Notes: generated by a model from the sequence alone, not told the origin. A stretch of 64,000 bases of DNA from Pipra filicauda (GCF_003945595.2 NW_024104162.1:1-64000); one strand, 5' to 3'. Shown: positions 14,201 to 26,966, numbered from the stretch's first letter. Made by a program: numbers and translations.

Positions 14201-17200
14201 TCCCCTGTCTCTTTTCAGTCACAGCTTTTTGAGGGCGAGTTGTGCTATCTCACAATGATTCTTCACTCACACACCCCTGCACTGCACACAGGGAATCCTG
14301 ACAGCACTGCACCCAGGCAGGCACCAACTCCCCAGAGCACTCTGGGGCTGCTTTATTCACACGTTCAAGAGGTAAAGGAATATGCTCTGTGGATCTTCCC
14401 CCCGGGGAAAACTAGTGCAGGCAGCAGGTCTGGAGAAGCATAAGAAATATTCATGGCTAGGCTTCGCGAACGAAGATTAGGGAATAAGAAATATTACTGT
14501 GTCTTGAAACCACTAACCATGAAATGGAAGGAGTACCAGTTCCTTGTGTTCTCTCTTCCCCAGAGTTGTGGTGTCACATCCAACCCAATCCAAAGTGGAT
14601 ATTTTTCCTTCAGAGAGACAGGGCTCTTTTTACATGCAGTTCATACTGTATATCCATTTGCTTCAGTAGAGTATTTACACTCCAAATCAAATCCCAAAAA
14701 AATCAAATCACTAAGAAATTACAAAATATCCTTCCTTATTTAAATAATCCATTTCTATTATTTTAACCTCTGCATGCCTTTAAGCAAACTGAAAGGGAAA
14801 GTATAGAACCGAGCAGACTCAGTAGTGAGTGGGATGCAAATGAACAATGACACATCATCTTGTCCCAGGATCCTGTTTATATCTTTTTATTTTTAATCAC
14901 TATGATTTCTGCTTATTTCATAATACATTATTAATTTAAACTTTTTTCTTAAGAAAATAGAATTTCGAGGAAATAAAATTTCTACTTTACTATTTCTTAA
15001 ATAAAATTAAATTTAAAAATCTAATTACGAATTCAAAAATTCAAAACCACTCACGTAATCAGATAAATCTAAATAATCCCTACTCAAATTGTCATCTCTT
15101 TCTAAATGTTTAAATGCTAAAATGCTGGTTCTGTACACATAGCAAACAGACTATAACAGAAAGACATGTCAACAATCTGCCTGTTATCCAGTGTGACAAC
15201 TATGTTTCTCACTCAGAATAACCAGTCTCTCAGAAGAGTAATGTATATCACAGATTCTCTCAGTTTTCAGTAGTACACTATCTCAATTTCTCCAGGGAAA
15301 TTATCTTTGAACAACATATCACTCTGCCCTTGGAACCATCAAACTGACATTTGACAAAACTGTGGACGGCTCGTAAGTTAAATTTAAAACTCCCTTAAAC
15401 TCCCTTAAAGGCAAGGGCCTTACACATGTCACTGAGCCCCAGCCTCCCACGGAAACAATTAGGAAGGCCAACATCAGAGGCTGGTGGGAAACTTTCTAGC
15501 ACTGGTCAGTATATTACACATGGAAAAAATATCCATCTCCTCTTTATCTGCAGGTGGACAGGCTTGGGGAGTGTATAACCTGATGTAACCTAAAGGCAGG
15601 GGACGAGGGGATGTCATTGTACTGCCTGTTGTGCTCAGAATATTCTTGTTTTGTATAGGCAGGTGCACAGGGCAGGATTATGCCAATGTATTGGATTTTC
15701 TTGTCTGTCACCAGTATCAACAGCCCACCATGTTAGTAAAACGGATCCAGCATTTTTCTAATCATCATAACCTCATATAAATATGGACAAATAAAATAAC
15801 AGCTAAGAACATACTGATCAGCAGAAATCACCAAAATTAATAGATCTGTCTCTTAAATTATGTTTTGACCTCAGTGAAGATTCAAGCTGCGAAAACTTAA
15901 CACTTCACTGAATTCCCACAATAAACTCTAATCATACGCTACAACTTATCCAAGACTCTAGGGATGAAAGTTGGCAGGGTTATGAGGACAGTTTGCTTCA
16001 ACGAGGTCAGCTGGTTTTTTAGGTCAATAAAACATAACAGAAATTGCACCTCCAACTGCTGAACAAATGTTTCTGCATACCAATCATTGAATTCCAGTGA
16101 AATCAACCATAATGACAACCACATAGCATAATACCTTTCTTTAAGCTCTCTCAGGCTAGAGAGATTTTTCCATCAATGTTGGGTATTCTCTGAAATGCAG
16201 AGTGGTTACATTCAGACAATAATTTCATCATAGCCAACTCCAGGGTAAATGCATTTAATTAAATTCTGGAAGAAAGAAACATTCCGAAAAACCTGTTGAA
16301 GTATTTTCATAATCCAGGTGTGATAACTATCCATTCAAGCAGATCAAAATGTGCTTGTAGTAGATAGACAATAAAAAAAAGGTGTTCATCCAATTCATTA
16401 CTTCAGTCGATAAGCCTCAAATTTCCAAAACAAATTTTTTTCATCTGAAAAGAAACTTGCAGTTGTGATGTGCATCAAGGCACAGCAGGAAAAAAAAACT
16501 CTTGTCTTGTCAGTCTTTTCATAATGAACCATCTTTTGCCATACAGTTCAAAGACATCCATGTCAGAAACTTCTGACTTTTCTGAACCATGAAATGTGAA
16601 CTGTGCTCAGTTTTGAGACTAAGAAACCAAAACTCTCCCAAGTTCTCCCAAGCTCTCCTCCTATATGAATAGAAAACACTGTGCTAAAATTATATATTGA
16701 GAGGAAAAAATATGAAAACTTCCTAACCGAACATATCATAAAGGCAGATTGGACATCTGTCATGATTCAAGTCAAATGTGCTGCATGGCAACCTGGAACC
16801 ATGTTGGCAAATGCAACACAGAGGAAGCTGAAATACATCTGCAAAGTTTTTGCAGTATATACCCTCCTTTAACTTTGATAATGATGACTCCATCATCCAA
16901 ACAATATACAGTTACTAGTTTATAAAAATACCAAGTACACGTTTTAAGACTTTGCTATCTTAAAATTTTCACCCATTCATAAGCATGAGAAAGAAAATTA
17001 ATATCAAGGCCTAATAAGAGAAAAAAATGTCAACTAGATCAATTTTTACTTTCGACAAGCACCACAGGCCACGTAGTAATACTTGAAAAGTTTACTCCAA
17101 CAGTGTGTAAGCACAAACACCAGCTAAACTAATCTGAAACCTGGAAGAAAGAGAAACAGGAGTCTGACTAGGTGAGGCTGTATCCAAACACAGCATATAA

Positions 17201-17717
17201 AACATACACATACAGACACCAGAATCTGGCCAGCACAAACAGCTAAAACCTTCACAGCCACTGCAACTCCTCCTTTGCAATAACAGTAAAAGGGATGATG
17301 GCAAAGTATTAAGAATAAGTCTCTGATCTGAGGTATAAAATCTCTCTGTTATTGGTCAATACACTTCCTACTGGGTGGTTTATCTACCAAAAATGTTACT
17401 CCCGGTGTTGAGCTCCCAAAACAAAGATAATAGAAGCAAAACTGAAAGAAAAAAATCTTCATACAAAACAACATATGAATATGTTGTTAATTAACATTTT
17501 TTTCTTACAGAGTTTTGAGAAAAGCATTCACTTACTGTAAAGTTTCTGATCTAGAAATGGAATGACCAAAAACTTCACAGAAGGGACAAGCAGAATAAAG
17601 ACAACATAATACAAACAGAAGTTATTTCTCTGAAATCAAAATTGCCAAATAAATGAAGCATCAATGAAAACCTTCATTGTGGAAGGAGCATTAAGTAGGA
17701 GAGCAGAAAATACTGAC

Positions 17718-17729
17718 CTGGAAGTCAAG
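17718..17729 (-). CDS. ERC2: ERC2 12-nt microexon (four residues, SLTS)
   Basis: On the minus strand the sequence reads CATCCCTACTCCAACCAG / CTTGACTTCCAG / GTCAGTATTTT, a 12-nt exon with a proper AG acceptor and GT donor. Spliced between exons E and F it gives GAA AGC TTG ACT TCC AGA CAT, that is E-S-L-T-S-R-H. This is the place where, from memory, vertebrate ERC proteins carry a short S-L-x-x-R segment (SLTLR in ERC2, SLASR in ERC1). Length 12 keeps the frame whether it is included or skipped; skipping gives E-R-H directly. It was found by searching the 16.5 kb between exons E and F for a phase-compatible match flanked by splice sites. RNA evidence could show whether inclusion is constitutive or neural. 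Confidence 0.87.
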
Positions 17730-17740
17730 CTGGTTGGAGT

Positions 17741-17811
17741 AGGGATGAAAGCAGCAGTTTGGAGAAAAACAGATAGGGAGGAAGACAGCAAAAGAGAATA
17801 AAGGGAGGAAC
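17741..17811 (-). promoter_or_regulatory. pyrimidine tract and TGC motif upstream of microexon
   Basis: Read on the transcript (minus) strand, about 70 nt upstream of the microexon are strongly pyrimidine-rich and include TTCTCTTTTGCTGTCTTCC, CCTCCC and TTTTTCTCC. A TGCTGC repeat sits at 17751-17756, about 21 nt before the acceptor. CU-rich tracts of this kind bind PTBP1, which represses neuronal exons in non-neural cells. UGC motifs just upstream of the acceptor are the known binding signal of SRRM4 (nSR100), which activates neural microexons. The sequence shows the motifs; binding and tissue specificity are inferred. Confidence 0.55.
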
Positions 17812-17862
17812 ACATTAGTTCTTTAAAAATATAACAAGCAGATGTTATATTAGCAGATAATT

Positions 17863-17879
17863 AAAAAAAAAAAAAAAAA
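17863..17879. repeat. A17 homopolymer
   Basis: A run of seventeen A on the plus strand, followed by a purine-rich stretch. It lies about 130 bp downstream of the microexon's upstream control region in plus coordinates. Confidence 0.93.
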
Positions 17880-20800
17880 GAAAGGGAAGGAAAAGCAAGA
17901 AGTAAAATAAAATTTCTGAAGAGCTATATCCTTGCTGTGCACTGAGGAGAACAGAAATTTTAAAGTAAAATAGCATCTTGTCATTTGTGAATGGTGGAAA
18001 GCCATCCATATTTATAACCATCCAAATGCATGCACACACCAAACAGAAAAAATAAATTGGGTGAATATTGATAGCATTTGCTGCAACACAAACGTCTCAC
18101 CATATACCAAAAAGTCTTTTATTTGAACTAACATTGGCTTAGTGACCCTCATTCATCAAACCTTTCCATGGAAGCCAAAGCAGCTGAACAATTTGGCAGC
18201 TTGTTCAAAGATACCATTCAGAAGTTCACGAAGCACTGTACCTAATAATCAAAGACAGAGATTTGACACCCACGCCCCCAGAAATGCAGCCCCTCCTAAT
18301 GCTGACAGTCAATTTTTAATTCAGTATGAAGAATCAGACTAATACTTCAGCACTGAAAATATTCTGATGTTTGATAACTTATTTGTTAAAAAATACCTAA
18401 CATGCCCTTTCAAATAAGTAAGACGAAAAAATCCCCACCCAGCTAGACTAGTCCTTAGATCTGTCACTAATGTACAGCTTTTTGTGCACTTAGGATAGGG
18501 AACATTTTTTAAAGCCCTAAAAGTCCTTTTTTTAAAAAGGAATTATTCCATATGCTGGTGTTTTGTCACTTATGCTATGAATTGTCAGTGCTGTGTGGAC
18601 TTATCTTCATCAGAATTCAAATCCAAATCAATTCAAAATTAATTAATTGAAGTCTGAACAGCCCAAGAGCTTAAATGCATGTCTATAATGTTATTACCCT
18701 AAACTTACCACTGCATATGAGAAGTAGATAACAAAAAACAAACCTCTTGTTTAAAAACAAACAAGTTTTATCTCATAGCTAGTACAATCTTTTTAATGGG
18801 CTTTCATATTATTGCAGTCTTTGCTGAGAAGCTACACTCAATCAAGTAAATGACCACTATCTAACATATCACTGGAGAAAAGCAGATCTAAGATTTTTCA
18901 AGCTACACCATGTTGTCATCACTTTATTTCTCTTTTCAGTCTAAATTTACTAATGGGTAATTTATATTGTATTACGTGCCAGTGCTCTTTTACTGAAGTC
19001 ACACTCTTTCACTGCAGTGCTTACCCTTTCATATATTTACAGAGAACAAACTTCCCTTCTGAGCCCTTGTTTTTCCAGAGAAATAAACCACTGTTGTTTA
19101 CATCCCTCCTGTGACACGAGCACTCCATTCCCATCATTATCTCACCAGCCCTCTCCGCACCGGTTTCCAGTTTTAATTCAACTTCCCTGAATATGACTGA
19201 TGGGAAGTGCACAGCAGTGTTCCACATGGAGCCTTGCTAGCACCTTATGACATTAATACCTTCCTATCCTCACTGAAGACACTTATTCTGACATATCAGG
19301 ATTCACTCCTCATTATTTAGACGTCTGCATCATTATTTAGATGACTCATAATGACACAGCCATAAGCAAATTCACCCAATCTTTCTCTTCCTAAACTGTA
19401 CCAAGGATTATTCTTAGTTTACAGCAGGCAGTCTTACTGGTCCCAGCTTCACCAACATGCATTTTATGCTATTGTATTTCACTTAATTTCACAATTCAAA
19501 CTCCCCATCATATTTCATAAATATACTTCCCATTCTAACACCAATAATAAAAGCTTTAAACAACATACTCCTTCAGCCCTGACAGTTCAGCTTCAGCTGC
19601 AGCTCCCTCTCCTTGGCTAGGTCCTTTGCATTAAAATTTGAGCTTATCACTATCATATCCAGTTTCATTTGCATCATTAAAACAAAAAAAAAACAAACAC
19701 CCACACTACATTTCTTCACCAAGAAAACCAAAGAAAAACATCAAGCTAAGTTTAACGGAAGTACATTACACACTGAATGCAATATCTTGCATTTAATTTT
19801 AACCTTTTTTAATTATAAACAGATAAATCATGAAAAATGCAATAGAAATTATCGAACAACAGCTTGAGTATAAAAGAAGGAACTGGTTGTCCTATGTAAT
19901 AATAAAAAACTGGAAAATACAAAATTAATATAGAGAGAGTAATTTAAGAAACAGACCCACGTGTTTTTATATATGAGCAATAATATGAATCTGCAGTGAT
20001 GCAACTGAGGAGTGTGACAGTTTCTGAGCCAAGAAAATCACATTAAAACCAAAAGAATTACCATTCATATGAAGGTTGCTCCATAATTACTAATAATGTT
20101 CATCTGCCAAATAGCAAACCCTTATAAATTTAACTGCCCATATCTCGAAGCAGATATTTCTAGTGGGACGAGAAGGAAAGAACATCTTTGAATTTGTTAA
20201 AGTTGAGGTCATTTTTGCAATGTTTTATTCCCATAAATCGGGTAAACTGAGCTTTGGCTCCACCTCTTCCCTTCAATAACGAGCCAATCAAACAGTCATT
20301 ACAAGAAGAAAAAAGTGGCAGTTCTTCATAAAATGTTACAGCAATTTACACTCCACCTAAACCCCTAGAAAGGGGAATTTGAACATCAAAGTTCATTCTC
20401 TGGGGATACCAACAGGTGCCACAGTTAAATACAGATCTTTCGGCAATGGTTTTACAAAATAAGGAGAGAGAAGATCAATTACATTTTAGAGAAACCTAAA
20501 GGGAACCTGATTAGTAAGAGAGGTTTGATACTCACTTGCAAAAAAATATTTCCCTGTTACACCTTCATACTGCCAGCAGATTGCCAGCCTTAGTCAACCA
20601 ATCAACAATTTTAAGACCCTGATTAGGCGTGTTGGAAAGCAGCTTTAAGACTCCATTAGCAAGTAATGGCAGTAACTTGTCATTGAAATCAACAATAGAT
20701 AATTTTTACGTTAATTCTTTTTTCTTTTCCTAGTTTACAATAATTACCTTATATTTACACTATGTGTACAGGAATTTGGAATTAATCTTGAAAGCTGCTC

Positions 20801-22766
20801 ATAAGTAAAATCAACTGAGAAACTGCAGTAAAGATAAGAGAATTCAAAAAGAAATCTGAGAGCGTGATGAGTCCCAAAATTCCAACATACTGCTCCTCTC
20901 TTTAGCTGGTCATTGCACAGATATCATACTGCAAGCATTACAGAAGTACTTAAAGGTTCATAGCAAGGTTTAACTACTTCATCACATTGTTAGTACAGTG
21001 TATCCTCTTCAAAAAGTCTGTGTCCACTCAGCAGTACCACATTATTTTCTGAAAAGCTATGTCAGGATCAACACCCTGATAAAACAGCAACAGACTAGAA
21101 ATTGGTGTCCCAAAATTTCACTGGTAAGAGTACACAGAATTTTTTAAAAAACCAAAAAGAGTACAAAAATAGAAAGTTCTGTCCATTGCATAACCTATTA
21201 CAGGGTTCTCAGACAATAAGAACAGGTTGTATGCTGACGATGCTGTAGCAATATCTCTGGATCCCTTGGTTCTTTGTTTCTTTGTAATTATTGCTTTTTA
21301 ATCAATTCTCAATTTAATTCAAATAAGTCTCTATCAATTATTTATCTCTTTTTCCATAAAATATTCAAGCTTCAGCACTTAATCATGATCATCTTTTAAT
21401 TAGCACTTTAATATTCAAAAATTCAACACATGATTGTTACTTAATAAATGTCTTAAAATTATCTTGAATAAAAGTTTAGCATGCCTACTAATGAGGCGGG
21501 TGTCACACTATTAATTCAGTAGGTTTTACAGTGCAAGGAGATTAGTTACTATTTCTTTAAGAACACATTAAAATAGGTGCAAAAACTAGAGCATTCTAAA
21601 TGCTTTCTGATGTGGTGAGAGAGGCAACTGCAAACTGAAGCTGTCCTCCTGTAAACAATCAGTTCTAATTTGAGTACAAATCTTTTTTCACTTTAAATTT
21701 GAGGTCTCCATTTTCATGACAATTAACCATTATTAAACTTTGCCAAATGTCTGCAGAGAAAAATAAGTTTTGGCAGCAGATAACTGTGAAGGTTTTTAAG
21801 TCATTGTCAGTAAAAGGTGTTCTACACCTCTTTCTTTCCAAGCTGGCTGTTTTCCACCCTCCAAGGTAACTAACATTTCCCACAGATCTTCCCCTCTTTG
21901 CTGGTAATACTTCTTATTGAGACAGAGCAGTCCTTTGTCTTGACTGGAACTATAGCAATGATCACAACAATGAGATCAGTTAAACTTCTCTTTCGGAACC
22001 ATGAAACACTTTTCTTCTGGCTTTATCACAATAAAACAATTATATAAAGCATTTGGAAAAAAAAAAAACAAACCTCCTTCTTTCATTTAAGTAAGAGTGG
22101 CTAAGTAGAGGAAAGGAACAAAGAAATCAGAGGCTCATAAATAAATAGCAGCAAACCACGTGGGAGAAGGCTCCAAGAATTATTTAATTACAAAGGGCGT
22201 GAGACAGCTGATCCCAAAACCCACCTGTCTCCATTAAGGAAAGACTGTACAACCTTCTCAGAAATAAGACAATTACCGCCTGGTTGACATCAGAAAATAT
22301 TCTTTAGAAGCAGTCAAAAGACTACAGGAACATTGAGAAATAGTTACAACTATTATTAAATAGTCATGAGACAGGTTAGAAATACTCACCAATACTTTTC
22401 AGGACCTCTTAGAATTAGTGATGATGTTCACAGTGAAGAAACGTGTGGGGACAGTTTTGATTCACCAGTTACCAGAAAGACAGGATTGCTCCCCAACATG
22501 GTTTTCTGGGAGGGTTGTTGTCCCTATGAATTGCACATGACTTTTCCTACATGTGTTCCTTTTATGAAGAGTATTAAAAAATGGAAACCTTAAATTGTTC
22601 CAAAGGCAGCAGACAGGAGATGGAAGTTATCAAGTAGCCTGTTTTTTTCATTTCTGATTCAATTTTACAAGGCATAACAAATATTCTGTTAAAAAACAGA
22701 CTCTGCTCTGAAATGAAGATCAATTAAGCAAAAATGCCACTCAGTGTAAGACAATACAAACATTAC

Positions 22767-22960
22767 CTTTCTAACTCAGCAATTTTCTTATCTTTGTCAT
22801 TCTTCTCATTCTCTACTTCCTTGAGTATTTCTAGAAGTCTGTCAACCTCAGCCTGAGCTTTGCCACATTCTTCTCTATAGTACGATGCCTCTTTGTCAAG
22901 CTGTTTGATTCTGTCTGCAAATTCCGGGTTCATCCGTGCCTCCTCTTCAGCCTCATGAGC
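22767..22960 (-). CDS. ERC2: ERC2 exon E (coiled coil, 64 codons + 2 nt)
   Basis: The exon is 194 nt, entering in phase 0 and leaving with two bases (AG) of a split codon. It starts AHEAEEEARMNPEFADRIKQ, continues LDKEASYYREECGKAQAEVD and RLLEILKEVENEKNDKDKKI, and ends AELE. The acceptor is ATTATTCTGAAG and the donor AAG/GTAATG on the minus strand. MNPEFADRIKQLDKEASYY is the part that separates ERC2 from ERC1, while AQAEVDRLLEILKEVENEK is shared by both. The exon is too methionine-poor to appear as a long start-to-stop ORF. The split codon becomes AGC (Ser) if the microexon at 17718-17729 is used, or AGA (Arg) if it is skipped. Confidence 0.96.
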
Positions 22961-23332
22961 CTTCAGAATAATATTTCAAAAAAAAAATAAGGATGACAAT
23001 AATTTCAATAGCTTTAAGAGCTTCACTTCTTCAGTCTCGGAGTTCAAGTTTTTCATTAAAAAGGATTATGGGTATTTCTGTCCAATGACACTCTTTTCTA
23101 CAGAAGCATTATAAAAAGAAATTAAAATATCTTCTTAGTCAAATTCTAGCATCCTGAAGGGGGAGGGGATTTATTAAGGGATTTTTTTTTTTTACATATT
23201 AAAGTGACTATATTTTAAGGTTTTTTTTTTCAAATTAAAAAAATCACCTTGTAATTCATTCAATTCACAGTAAGCTCTTAAAGTGTTTTAAATATATAGG
23301 CAACTTCTTAACAAATCATATTCTCTTTCCCC

Positions 23333-23405
23333 ATATATATACATACACAATTTGTCCATGTATATATACAAAAAAACAGATACATATATACATATTGTAT
23401 ATATC
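23333..23405. repeat. AT/ACAT-rich simple sequence
   Basis: The stretch alternates TATATA, ACATAC and GATACATATATAC motifs and can partly fold on itself (GATACATATATAC against GTATATATCTGTATC). Confidence 0.7.
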
Positions 23406-23700
23406 TGTATCGCCAGATGTCTCAAATGCAGTTTGATACAAAGAATTTAAAAGAAAGAAATTGTTTTAATGCAGTGCTGTTTTTAAAAGGCAAACCGATA
23501 AACTAAAAAAGCTGCTTTCAGCAGACATTTTACCCAATAATCCTTTTTGTCTCATCATTAATACTTAACCTGAAACATCAGAGGAACAAGCCCATCGGTG
23601 AAAACAGCACAAACCTGGCAAACACATGCATGGATGGGTGGCGGTGTCACAGACAAGAGAGAACGCAAGGAACACAACAAGAGTGCAGAGCCCAGTCCAG

Positions 23701-23760
23701 CTCCCACCAAACCTCATGGCAAAAAACCAATTAACTTCAATGGGAGCAGGATCTGGCACC
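23701..23760 (+). repeat. ancient dispersed repeat, copy 1
   Basis: The sequence CTCATGGCAAAAAACCAATT, then AACTTCAATGGGAGCAGGATC, resembles a dispersed motif common in sauropsid genomes (ATGGCAAAACTCCCATTGACTTCAATGGGAGCAGGATC type). A diverged second copy in the same orientation is at 27871-27930. I do not assign a family name. Confidence 0.55.
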
Positions 23761-26700
23761 AAGTGCTTTAAACTGTTGGCTGGAATAATCACAGACAGAT
23801 GGAAACAACAATGCACTGCAATGCTTAGCCTACCCCTTGCTTCCCATTATTCCTAATTGGCATCTTGAAAGAGCAGGCAAGGAAAAAACAAGTAGTTTAA
23901 GGCAGTGCACATTAAACATAGAAAATTCAGATAACATACAGGATTTTTACAGAAATTCATGATATTTAGAAAATGAAGGTCCTCCAACTATCTTATTACG
24001 CCGAGAAGACGTGGACTTACTTATTCTTCTTAATTTCAGGGAATAGACAATGCAAGCAAGCAATGAAAGAAATGCAGATCAAAATGAAACATGCATGTTT
24101 AGGAAAGAATTAATATAAACTACAGATATTAGAAGGTTCGTATTCTTTGCAATGGATAAAATTTTCTGTATAAATAAAAAACAAGTCTGAGTTTACCATA
24201 AATACAACAAATAAATTCAAATTACTAGGGAAGAAACTTAGGGGGGTTGCATGTAACATATCATTTAAGCATGAGGATAATAAGAAAAAGATAGTAGATT
24301 TGAAGTTTTATTTATCCTGCTTGAGATTTTTATTCAGAGGAATATTTCATTTCCAGGAGAAGCCAAGGGAACGACATGAGGAGCTACTAAACCTACTGGC
24401 CTTGCTCTTCAAATTCTGTTTTGGATAATAATACATGCTCCAGTCCTGAATGCAGGAGTTTTCTAACACAGAGCTGGTTTAAAGGTGACATTCAAGGAGT
24501 ATCTTGATTCAACAGTTCAGATGAGATGCTAGGAACAGATTCCTTTTCAGCCTCGTAATCTTCCTGCTTTAACAATAAACTTGGATTTATTTTATACTAG
24601 CTGTTAATTGTATCAAGAAATTTACTTTCAACTAACTTTGTAATTTTTGAAGTCACTGTAAGACTCAGACTCGGGGCCAATTATTTGAGAGATTGCACCA
24701 ATTTCCAGCGGCAAAGCACTTCAATTATCCATCAGTGCTATTATATTACACACTGTTTTGTCACTGTGTTATTTTCCAAGGAATAAAAATAAGAATAATT
24801 CTATAGGTTGACAATGGTAAATTCACTCTAGAAATACAACCCAACTCCCACTGTTAAGATACTAAGAAACTTGTGCAAAAAGCGTGTTGTTCCCTATTGT
24901 TCAGATTTCTCCTGCTTTCCTAAGGGTAAATCCAGAATTGCACAGTTCCCCTCTACTGGCTATCACTCTTTCATATTCTTCCCTGCCACCTTTCTTTCCC
25001 TTCCCTCTATTTTAGCCTATAATTAACCAATGTACCAGCCTTGCTTCCATCATTTCATAAAGAAGAAAATTACTCACCTTCCTTCCTCTAAGCAGTCTTC
25101 ACTTTAGCATAAAGGAACTCTCAGCTTCAGCCCAAACCTTTTTTCCCCATACACTCTACCCTTGTCTTAACCCAGGGTAAGAAGTAATGGAGAAAAGAGA
25201 AGCTTTTTTTTTTTTCTATGAGGAAAATACATAATTGGGCAAGAACACAAAAGTGTCACTAATGCAAGGTGCCAAATGTTCTACCACCACAGAAGATTCC
25301 TGTCACACAGCAGCTCAGAAATGTGCTGACCAAATTACCTGCTGCACTGCTGATAAGTAAATCATCACTTGGAATAATAGATATACTTTTATTCCTGAGT
25401 TAAGCCATTTAATCTTTGCTCACCAGCATGGTAAGGAAATCAACATTAAGTTGCACAAGTGTTTTCAATTCTTATGTTTTCTGTGGTACTCCTACCATCC
25501 CATAGTTGTGGGATGTGCAGCCAAAAGCTACAAGATTATTACATGAATCAGAAAGTCTCTGCCTATTACTGCTGTCCTCTCTTCTATACCTTTTTCTTTT
25601 TTTTATTTCTGTCCCACTTTTCTCCCTAAGTTCTCTGTTTTCTTGGAAAGAACACATTTTCTGTTTTTACTGGGTTTGTATGGGTAAGAGTGACTGGTCC
25701 ATGCATACCTTTGAGCTTTCTAAATCTGTACCTGCAAATGATAATTCCTGTGTGTGCAGATTAGGTTACTTGCAAACTAGACCACTTGTTTATGATGTCT
25801 TTTCTGTCTATCTTGTGACTGCATTATTGTATGTTATTTTTACAATTCAATAAAAATAGCATAGTACTCTACCATTAGGATTTCACAGATTTTTACAATA
25901 ATTATGTATCTGTTCTGATATTTGCTTAATAAATACTACAAATACTTCAGAAGTAAAGTAACATTTCCTTATGTAAACCACAAATTTCCTACAGAAACAC
26001 CGTAAGAGGATGGCACAGACATGCAACATGAATTATTTAGTCTATTAAAATCTTATGGTACAGTCATACATGCATTGTTCTGCATAACAGAAATGGATGG
26101 ATAGATATAATGTTTAATTTTTAAAGCTTCAGACACAAACATACACAGAAATTAACCAAATACTTGATTTAAAAAAAAAATGAACAGCAGAATTTACATG
26201 CAAGAAATTACTTTGTAAGATCCTTCAAATTTTATTACTTTAAGTGATAAACAAATAAAAAAATAGATTGCTGTCACCTTAATTTTTTTGTCTCCTTAAA
26301 ATTCATGGGGACTTTATTTAACTTCAGGGATTACTGTAGGTAATTTAGAGAGGATTCTGCAGGTACTCTGAATTTTAATCTGACATTGCTCTGGTGAAGG
26401 ATTTAGGAAAATTTAGTCTTTAGTAATTCAGAAAAAGGTTCACCTGAACTCTAAAGTACAGCATTATATTTTCATTACAGTCCAAAGGCAATAATGTAAT
26501 TTCTTATAATCAATTTTACACAAAATTTCATTAGGTATTTCAAAAAGTTCATCTTTCAAAACATGAAGAAATGTTCACTTCTATTCCCTCTTACAGGTGA
26601 ATAAACTGGAAATCATTTGCTATAGAGCATGCAGGATTTACACCCCTTTAGTATCATCTCCTCTTTGGTACTCAAATGTATATAAGAATAAAACACTTCT

Positions 26701-26946
26701 AGCCATTGCTGTATTTAAGAAACATTAGATTCAGCAAAAAATGAAAGTCTTGGAGTCAATACCTGTGTGACACAGCACAAAAAACACATTCAATCACCAA
26801 AAAAATGCTATATTACTGCATGGGCTAAAAGTCCACTCAGTGATTGGCTGCTATTGCTCTGACACATGTAAACAAATGAGCATGAAAACTTCAGTATTTT
26901 CAGATTACATTGACATCTGAGTTTTTTAGAACTATGATTCTCAAGC

Positions 26947-26966
26947 AAAAAAAAAAAAAAAAAAAA
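26947..26966. repeat. A20 homopolymer
   Basis: A pure run of twenty A on the plus strand. No retrocopy body was recognised upstream of it. Confidence 0.95.

Larger units (their letters stand above)
6302..17717 (-). other. ERC2: 11.4 kb intron between microexon and exon F
   Basis: The intron contains a T18 run (8288-8305), a recent 44-bp tandem duplication (11164-11246), a 30-bp tandem duplication (6571-6630), an (AAT)n stretch near 12798 and an 18-bp palindrome (14330-14347) in a locally GC-richer patch at 14.1-14.45 kb. Open frames on both strands at 13.55-14.75 kb give no recognisable protein. No further exon was seen. Confidence 0.75.
17730..22766 (-). other. ERC2: 5.0 kb intron between exon E and the microexon
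   Basis: The sequence is AT-rich. It contains a 22-bp-spaced repeat of CATTATTTAGA (about 19311-19345) and short A runs. Its 3' end on the transcript strand (17741-17811) is the pyrimidine-rich control region of the microexon. I saw no other element or exon. Confidence 0.75.

Noticed and set aside
14120..14766. Plus-strand open frames of 80-107 codons in the GC-richer patch
   Set aside because: Three short frames overlap with no recognisable protein and ordinary stop spacing for a locally GC-richer region.
25846..25855. AATAAA after a 115-codon plus-strand frame, read as a possible retrogene 3' end
   Set aside because: The frame has no recognisable protein, and AATAAA is frequent by chance in this AT-rich DNA; no poly-A tract or target duplication follows.
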